Source: an uncultured Actinomyces sp. (GTDB taxonomy: Bacteria; Actinomycetota; Actinomycetes; Actinomycetales; Actinomycetaceae). Taken from it: 10,969 nucleotides of DNA. The DNA is taken from positions 1 through 10,969 of the forward strand of contig CALIEP010000087.1 in NCBI GenBank assembly GCA_938022345.1. The letters are read 5' to 3'. This document shows, in pieces, positions 7,006 to 10,969 of the stretch (the stretch's first letter is position 1; each line of letters opens with the position of its first letter). The notes beneath the pieces were generated by a model. The model was not told where the DNA came from. It did no database searches and saw only the letters and a list, made by a program, of their open reading frames with translations. A program made the position numbers and the translations under genes.

Positions 7006-7125
7006 CGATATCACGGAAGGAGGTGCAGCCTCGTCAACCAAAGAAATAGCAACGCAATTGGAGAGAACTTTCATTTGCTCGTCAAAATGAGTAAAAATGA
7101 AGAGGTCCATTTTTGAGTGACGTGC

Positions 7126-7130
7126 AGGAG
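7126..7130 (+). promoter_or_regulatory. ribosome binding site fixing the purine permease start
   Basis: AGGAG lies 7 nt before ATG 7138. This supports ATG 7138 rather than the in-frame GTG at 7117, which would put the RBS within the gene. Confidence 0.75.
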
Positions 7131-7137
7131 CACCGCC

Positions 7138-9084
7138 ATGGCAAATAGCCAGCCAAAAATGTCCACCATCCACATCGACCCTGTCAATTCGGTCCCTTCT
7201 TTCCCCAAGCTCACAATCCTTGGCTTTCAGCATGTCCTGGCGTTTTACGCCGGGGCGGTTGTCGTTCCGCTGGTTATTGCCACCGGATTGGGACTCGATT
7301 CGGCAACCACTGTTCACCTGATTAACGCGGACCTCTTCACCTGTGGTATCGCCTCGATCATTCAATCTGCAGGACTTGGACCCAAGATCGGTGTCCGCCT
7401 GCCACTCCTTCAAGGAGTCACTTTCACTGCGGTCTCGCCCCTGATTGCTGTCGGTCTGGCGGCAGGCGGCGGAACTCAAGGCCTCGCGACGATGTACGGC
7501 TCGATTATCGTTGCAGGCATTGCCACCTTCCTTGCCGCTCCCTTCTTTGCGAAACTTCTTCGTTTCTTCCCGCCGGTTGTTACCGGCACGTTGCTAACGG
7601 TTATGGGAACGACCCTGATCTCGGTTGCCGCAAACGACATCGTGTACTGGGGAACCGAGGCAGCGAAGGCTGGCGCCGATCCCATTCCTGGAACTCTTCG
7701 TGGGCTTGCATACGCTCTGGGTACTTTGGCTGTCATCGTCGTTATCCAGCGCATTTTCTCTGGCTTCATGGCGACTATCGCGGTTCTTCTGGGCCTGGTC
7801 GGAGGAACCCTTGTTGCGTGGCTCCTTGGAGACGCGAACTTCTCTGCTGTGGGGGAGGCGGCACCTGTGGGTGTCACCACCCCCTTCTTCTTTGGAATTC
7901 CGAAGTTCTCAGTTGCAGCGATTATCTCGATGCTCATCGTCATGGCGATTACGGCAGTCGAGACCACGGGCGACGTTTTCGCCACGGGTGAGGTTGTTGG
8001 AAAGCGCATTACCCCCGCGGATATCGCTAACGCCCTGCGTGCCGATGGCCTTTCTACCGCTCTGGGCGGTGTCCTCAACTCCTTCCCCTACACCTGCTTC
8101 GCTCAAAACGTTGGTCTGGTGCGTCTGACTCGAGTGAAGTCCCGTTGGGTCGTCACCGCAGCCGGTGTCATCATGATCATCCTGGGCGTTCTTCCCAAGG
8201 CTGGTGCCGTCGTTGCGTCGATTCCCAAGCCAGTGATTGGTGGCGCTTCCTTGGCGATGTTCGCTGCCGTTGCGGTTGTTGGTATCCAGACTCTGTCCAC
8301 GGTTGATATGCGTGATAACCGCAATTCGGTGATCGTGTCGACCTCGATCGGTCTGGGCCTGCTGGTGACCTTGAAGCCGGACCTTGCAGGATATGTGCCT
8401 TCGTGGGCGCAGATTCTGTTCGGATCCGGCGTGACCATCGGTTCGATCTGCGCGATCATCCTCAACATCATCTTCTTCCACATCGGTCGTAAGCCTTCTC
8501 CGGCTGTTTCACTGATTGATGGTCGTCCGCTGGACTTGGACGCAATTAATCACCTTGATCAAGCACAGTTCACTCGCGCCTTCGCGCCCATGTTCTCGGG
8601 AGTGACGTGGCCGGTTGAACGTGCGTGGACACACGCTCCTTTCGAGTCGGTCGCTGACCTGCGCCACGCCTTCCAGGATGCAGTTGGACAGGCTGACCGT
8701 GAAGAACAGGAAGCTCTGATTTCCGGCTACACAGACATCGTTGATCTGATTCTGGGTGGCGAGGCCGATGAGCAGGCCCTGCTGGACACCGGTTCGACCC
8801 TCTTGGGTGACTTTAACTCGGAGAAACAGGAAGAATTGCGCGCGCTTGGCCAGGCGTACCATGAGCGCTTTAACCGCCCGCTGATCGTATGCGTCTCGCG
8901 TGTGGATTCTGCCGATCAACTTCTTGCTGATGGCTGGCGCCGTGTTGAGGGTTCTGACCTTCGAGAGATCCGCGTGACCTTGAACGAAGTCATGCAGATT
9001 GCCGAAAACCGTTTCGAGGCCATGGTTGCCGACGCAAACCCCATCCATTCCGCGTGGGCACATTCCTTTGACCAGTTGAACTGA
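7138..9084 (+). CDS. NCS2 purine (xanthine/urate-type) permease fused to a degenerate OHCU-decarboxylase-like domain
   Basis: The 648-residue protein has an N-terminal NCS2 transporter (about 20-450). Signatures are FQHVLAFYAGAVVVPL near the start, GVRLPLLQGVTF, ETTGD (Glu275-Asp279 in TM8) and QNVGLVRLTR (323-332). The ETTGD/QNVG pair is typical of xanthine/urate carriers rather than uracil carriers, which have an H in the first motif. Residues about 469-640 resemble OHCU decarboxylase, the enzyme converting the urate-derived intermediate OHCU to S-allantoin: INHLDQAQFTRAF, WTHAPFESVADLR, EEQEALI, LRALGQAYHERFNRPLIVCV and a final helical ALxEV-type segment. The family's catalytic His-Pro (after EQxxLIRA) reads Tyr531-Thr532 here, and by eye the later catalytic Glu is Asp550. 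The domain is therefore probably not a standard decarboxylase; it may bind ligand or act as a sensor. No uricase, hydroxyisourate hydrolase or allantoinase gene is nearby. Start ATG is set by the RBS. Confidence 0.92.
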   Translation: MANSQPKMSTIHIDPVNSVPSFPKLTILGFQHVLAFYAGAVVVPLVIATGLGLDSATTVHLINADLFTCGIASIIQSAGLGPKIGVRLPLLQGVTFTAVSPLIAVGLAAGGGTQGLATMYGSIIVAGIATFLAAPFFAKLLRFFPPVVTGTLLTVMGTTLISVAANDIVYWGTEAAKAGADPIPGTLRGLAYALGTLAVIVVIQRIFSGFMATIAVLLGLVGGTLVAWLLGDANFSAVGEAAPVGVTTPFFFGIPKFSVAAIISMLIVMAITAVETTGDVFATGEVVGKRITPADIANALRADGLSTALGGVLNSFPYTCFAQNVGLVRLTRVKSRWVVTAAGVIMIILGVLPKAGAVVASIPKPVIGGASLAMFAAVAVVGIQTLSTVDMRDNRNSVIVSTSIGLGLLVTLKPDLAGYVPSWAQILFGSGVTIGSICAIILNIIFFHIGRKPSPAVSLIDGRPLDLDAINHLDQAQFTRAFAPMFSGVTWPVERAWTHAPFESVADLRHAFQDAVGQADREEQEALISGYTDIVDLILGGEADEQALLDTGSTLLGDFNSEKQEELRALGQAYHERFNRPLIVCVSRVDSADQLLADGWRRVEGSDLREIRVTLNEVMQIAENRFEAMVADANPIHSAWAHSFDQLN

Positions 9085-9131
9085 GAAGCTTCTCTAGCAG
9101 CGGCTCATACCGCCGCTTCGTGGCTAAGGCC

Positions 9132-9171
9132 GTGTGCCCCTGGGTGCTCTCCGCACCCAGGGGCACACTTT
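9132..9171 (+). terminator. strong rho-independent terminator of the purine permease gene
   Basis: A perfect 16-bp stem (9132-9147 with 9153-9168; arms start GTGTGCCCC and end GGGGCACAC) closes a 5-nt TCTCC loop. It is followed by TTTCGTC. It sits 47 bp after the stop codon, preceded by a 6-bp hairpin at 9099-9117. The U run is short but the stem is very stable. Confidence 0.85.
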
Positions 9172-9241
9172 CGTCGGTCTGCGTTACTCTGCACGGCCTC
9201 CGTCCCCTCGCTCTCTCCTCTTCGCTCTCTCCCCCTCCCCA

Positions 9242-9311
9242 TCCTGGTTTAGCTCATTCATTCCGGGTCTGTTGCTGTTCTAAGGCGGTAGGTGAGCGAG
9301 CTAAACCAGGA
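9242..9311. repeat. 14-bp perfect inverted repeat with 42-nt spacer
   Basis: TCCTGGTTTAGCTC at 9242-9255 is the exact reverse complement of GAGCTAAACCAGGA at 9298-9311. Similarity continues imperfectly outward: both flanks read ATGGG-then-purines on their own strand, so this is an inverted duplication of one repeat unit rather than only a short stem. The right arm is the first unit of the tandem array. Confidence 0.85.
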
Positions 9312-9373
9312 ATGGGAGAGCTAAGGGGGGAAGGGGAGAGCTAAAGCATGATTGGGAGAGCTAAATCATGAGT
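9298..9373. repeat. tandem array of 20-bp units beginning GAGCTAA
   Basis: Units begin at 9298, 9318, 9338 and 9358 with an exact 20-bp period. Each opens GAGCTAA; the first three end in GGGA and the fourth decays after about 12 bp. The variable middle is ACCAGGAAT, GGGGGGAAG, AGCATGATT and ATCATGAGT. The period is not a multiple of three and no frame stays open usefully, so it is not coding. Shorter degenerate copies (GAGCGA) appear on the minus strand at about 9205-9230. Confidence 0.8.
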
Positions 9374-9471
9374 CCACGATCTATGCCCCGCATGCTCCGA
9401 TAAGACAGCAGCTCGGGCAGCATAAAGCAAACTCACGAAAACGTGCTCTGGGGACGTAACGATAAAACACA

Positions 9472-9509
9472 CAAAAGGGCCGGGCCCCGATTTTCATCGG
9501 GGCCCGGCC
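9472..9509 (-). terminator. strong rho-independent terminator of the surface-protein gene
   Basis: A perfect 14-bp stem (9478-9491 with 9496-9509, arms GGCCGGGCCCCGAT and its complement) closes a 4-nt loop. On the minus strand it is followed by CTTTTGTGTGTTTT. It begins 37 bp after the stop codon of the minus-strand gene. Confidence 0.9.
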
Positions 9510-9546
9510 TGTGCTTTGCGCTTAGAAGCGCATTCGCGTTATGCGA

Positions 9547-10969
9547 TCAGTCGCGGCGCTTGCGATCGGCACCGACAGTCCCAACGCCTGCTGCCAGCAG
9601 CATGGCCGTGAGGATTGCGATCCACTGCGCATCCGAACCGGTCTTCGCCAGGATCGACTTCGCGGGCTGCGAAGGCGTCGGGATCAAGGTGAGCGGGAAG
9701 TCAATATCCAAGTTGACCTCGCCCTCCGTCACGCTAACGGACTGAGCGGTCGACGCGGCCTCGTAACCGGAAGGAACCTCGATCGACACGGTGTAGGTGC
9801 CGGGGAGGACTCCCTCGAAGCGGTAGCGACCATCGGAGTCGGTCGTCGTGCGCGCAACCTCGGTGCCGGAAGCATCCTTGAGGATCACGGTCACGCCGGG
9901 AACTCCGGGCTCACCATTGTCAACGCCATTGTGGTCCTGATCGTTCCACACGCGGTCGCCGATCGTTGCCGGCTTTACGAAGCCGAAGTCAACGCCCTGG
10001 ACCGAAGAATCGGTGATGGTCACCGGTGCCTGGGTTGCGCCGCGTCCGGTGTAGGCCTGGGTGTTGGTCAGACCAGCCAAGACGCCCGTGTTCGGATCAA
10101 CGATCGAGACACGGTAGGTGCCCACTCCGAGAGCAACGAACTGGTAGTTGCCATCGGCATCGGTCACGGTCGTCATGGGGTTGCCATCGTGATCGAGGAC
10201 GGGGTTGCCATCGCCATCGAGCAGTGCGACAGTCACGCCGGCGAAACGCTCTTCGGTCGAGCTCTTGGAGAAGCTTGCATCGGAGTCACGGTAGATCGTG
10301 CCGCCGAGGTTGTAGCCGCCCTTGAAGGACGCCGAGGACTCGTTGTTCGTCGGGTTGTCGCCCGCCTGATCCTGGTGGGAGATACGCGCGACGTTCGTGA
10401 CGAGCGCGCCCGCACCTTCACCGGTGATCTCGACGGTGATTTCGATGGACTGATCATCACCCTTGGCGATGGTCTCTCCGGACAGGTTCCACTCGCCGGT
10501 GGTCGCATCGTAGGTACCGTCGCCCTCAGCCTTGACGAACTTAACGCCCGCCGGAAGCTTGTCGGAGAAGGTGACGCCGGTTGCCACACCCGGACCGTTG
10601 TTGGACAGGGTCAGGGTGTAGGTGACCTTCTTGCCAGGGGTGAACTCGAAGGTTTCCTGATCGACCTCATCCGGATTGGTGATCGCCTTCTTGATGGCGG
10701 TGTCAGCCGAGATTCCGAAGCCCCAGTCCTGATCAAGGTTCTGGTTCTTCTCGCCCGTCAGAGTCAGGTTAGCCGTGAGCTTCATGGCCTTTGCGAAGGC
10801 GGTGGAATCAGCCTTAGTTGCATCATTGACCACGGTCTTGTTCTCAACATCTCCAGCAGGGGAGTGGGTGAGAACGTCGAGCAGCGGTTCGGCGGTCTGG
10901 AGAGTCTCAGGATCGACACTCACCTTGTAGTCGCCGGGCAGCAGGTTCTCGAACTTGTACTTGCCATCC
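9547..10969 (-). CDS. LAKTG-anchored cell-wall surface protein with SdrD_B and DUF11-like domains (C-terminal 473 residues; start lies beyond right edge)
   Basis: The frame is open to the right edge, where it encodes DGKYKFENLLPGDYKVSV, the end of an SdrD_B/CNA-B-like domain, so the GTG at 10923 is internal. Visible domains, numbering from the edge: that fragment (1-20); a DUF11-like beta-sandwich at about 88-214 (VTYTLTLSNNGPGVATGVTFSD, an asparagine-bearing isopeptide-type motif); an SdrD_B-like domain at about 217-330 (GTIYRDSDASF, TVTDADGNYQF); and a second at about 332-425 with a calcium-loop-like GDRVWNDQDHNGVDNGEPG. A Pro/Ser linker leads to LAKTG (440-444), a hydrophobic helix (about 448-466) and the basic tail DRKRRD. 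LAXTG is the motif preferred by actinobacterial class E sortases. The repeated beta domains suggest an adhesin or stalk protein; the head that would define its ligand is outside the window. Confidence 0.93.
   Translation of the reverse strand, partial: DGKYKFENLLPGDYKVSVDPETLQTAEPLLDVLTHSPAGDVENKTVVNDATKADSTAFAKAMKLTANLTLTGEKNQNLDQDWGFGISADTAIKKAITNPDEVDQETFEFTPGKKVTYTLTLSNNGPGVATGVTFSDKLPAGVKFVKAEGDGTYDATTGEWNLSGETIAKGDDQSIEITVEITGEGAGALVTNVARISHQDQAGDNPTNNESSASFKGGYNLGGTIYRDSDASFSKSSTEERFAGVTVALLDGDGNPVLDHDGNPMTTVTDADGNYQFVALGVGTYRVSIVDPNTGVLAGLTNTQAYTGRGATQAPVTITDSSVQGVDFGFVKPATIGDRVWNDQDHNGVDNGEPGVPGVTVILKDASGTEVARTTTDSDGRYRFEGVLPGTYTVSIEVPSGYEAASTAQSVSVTEGEVNLDIDFPLTLIPTPSQPAKSILAKTGSDAQWIAILTAMLLAAGVGTVGADRKRRD

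Larger units (their letters stand above)
9085..9546. other. 462-bp non-coding region between convergent genes
   Basis: No credible gene is seen here. In order it holds a small hairpin (AGCGGC 9099-9104 / GCCGCT 9112-9117), the permease terminator (9132-9171), a pyrimidine-rich stretch (9190-9241), an inverted repeat (9242-9311), a 20-bp-period tandem array (9298-9373), about 100 bp of unremarkable sequence (9374-9471), the surface-protein terminator (9472-9509), and a near-palindrome TGCGCTT-AG-AAGCGCA (9517-9532) just before the stop codon of the minus-strand gene. Confidence 0.8.

Noticed and set aside
6885..7137. purine riboswitch upstream of the purine permease
   Set aside because: The conserved purine-aptamer loop sequences are not present; only a short GC inverted repeat is visible.
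6913..7479. 188-codon minus-strand frame across the permease 5' end
   Set aside because: It is antisense to the well-supported permease, has charged low-complexity composition and no recognised domain.
9120..9344. 74-codon plus-strand frame after the permease
   Set aside because: It translates the terminator hairpin and the repeat array and has Ser/Leu/Pro low complexity; no start context supports it.
9298..9373. CRISPR-like array
   Set aside because: The units are contiguous 20-bp repeats with only a short variable centre; there are no 30-40 bp unique spacers and no cas genes.

Overview
The window looks like chromosomal DNA from a moderately GC-rich actinobacterium, most plausibly of the Actinomyces/Schaalia group. 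This rests on an HrpA-type helicase, a 'GYVLGTRAGRE' small membrane protein, a C-terminal LAKTG sorting signal of the LAXTG kind used by class E sortases, and GTG starts behind good Shine-Dalgarno sequences. The genus is an inference. No phage, transposase, CRISPR array or integrase gene is visible.

Layout, left to right. Positions 1-978 (minus) hold the N-terminal third of a DEAH-box RNA helicase (HrpA family) that runs off the left edge. It lies just downstream of an alpha/beta hydrolase gene (1024-1803, minus). A 168-bp divergent intergenic region leads into a plus-strand pair: a small YtxH-like membrane protein (1972-2262) and a ferritin-like/VIT1 iron or manganese transporter fusion (2281-3429). 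Next come a TRIC-type cation channel (3548-4288) and a 12-TM amino-acid permease (4285-5817), coupled by an ATGA overlap. After a 133-bp gap lies a membrane-anchored or secreted HNH (DUF1524-like) nuclease (5951-6694). A tRNA-Arg(ACG) gene with its own terminator is on the minus strand (6812-6884).

The right part begins with a purine (xanthine/urate type, NCS2) permease fused at its C-terminus to an OHCU-decarboxylase-like domain (7138-9084). The usual catalytic His-Pro of that domain reads Tyr-Thr here. A strong hairpin terminator follows. Then comes about 300 bp of non-coding DNA carrying a 20-bp-period tandem array of GAGCTAA units and an inverted copy of its first unit. A second strong terminator, facing the other way, ends a large LAKTG-anchored surface protein (9547 to beyond 10969, minus) built of SdrD_B-like and DUF11-like domains.

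The middle of the window is a transport block (metal, monovalent cation, amino acid, purine) interspersed with housekeeping elements. The most unusual items are the permease/degenerate-OHCU fusion and the 20-bp repeat array isolated between two convergent terminators.
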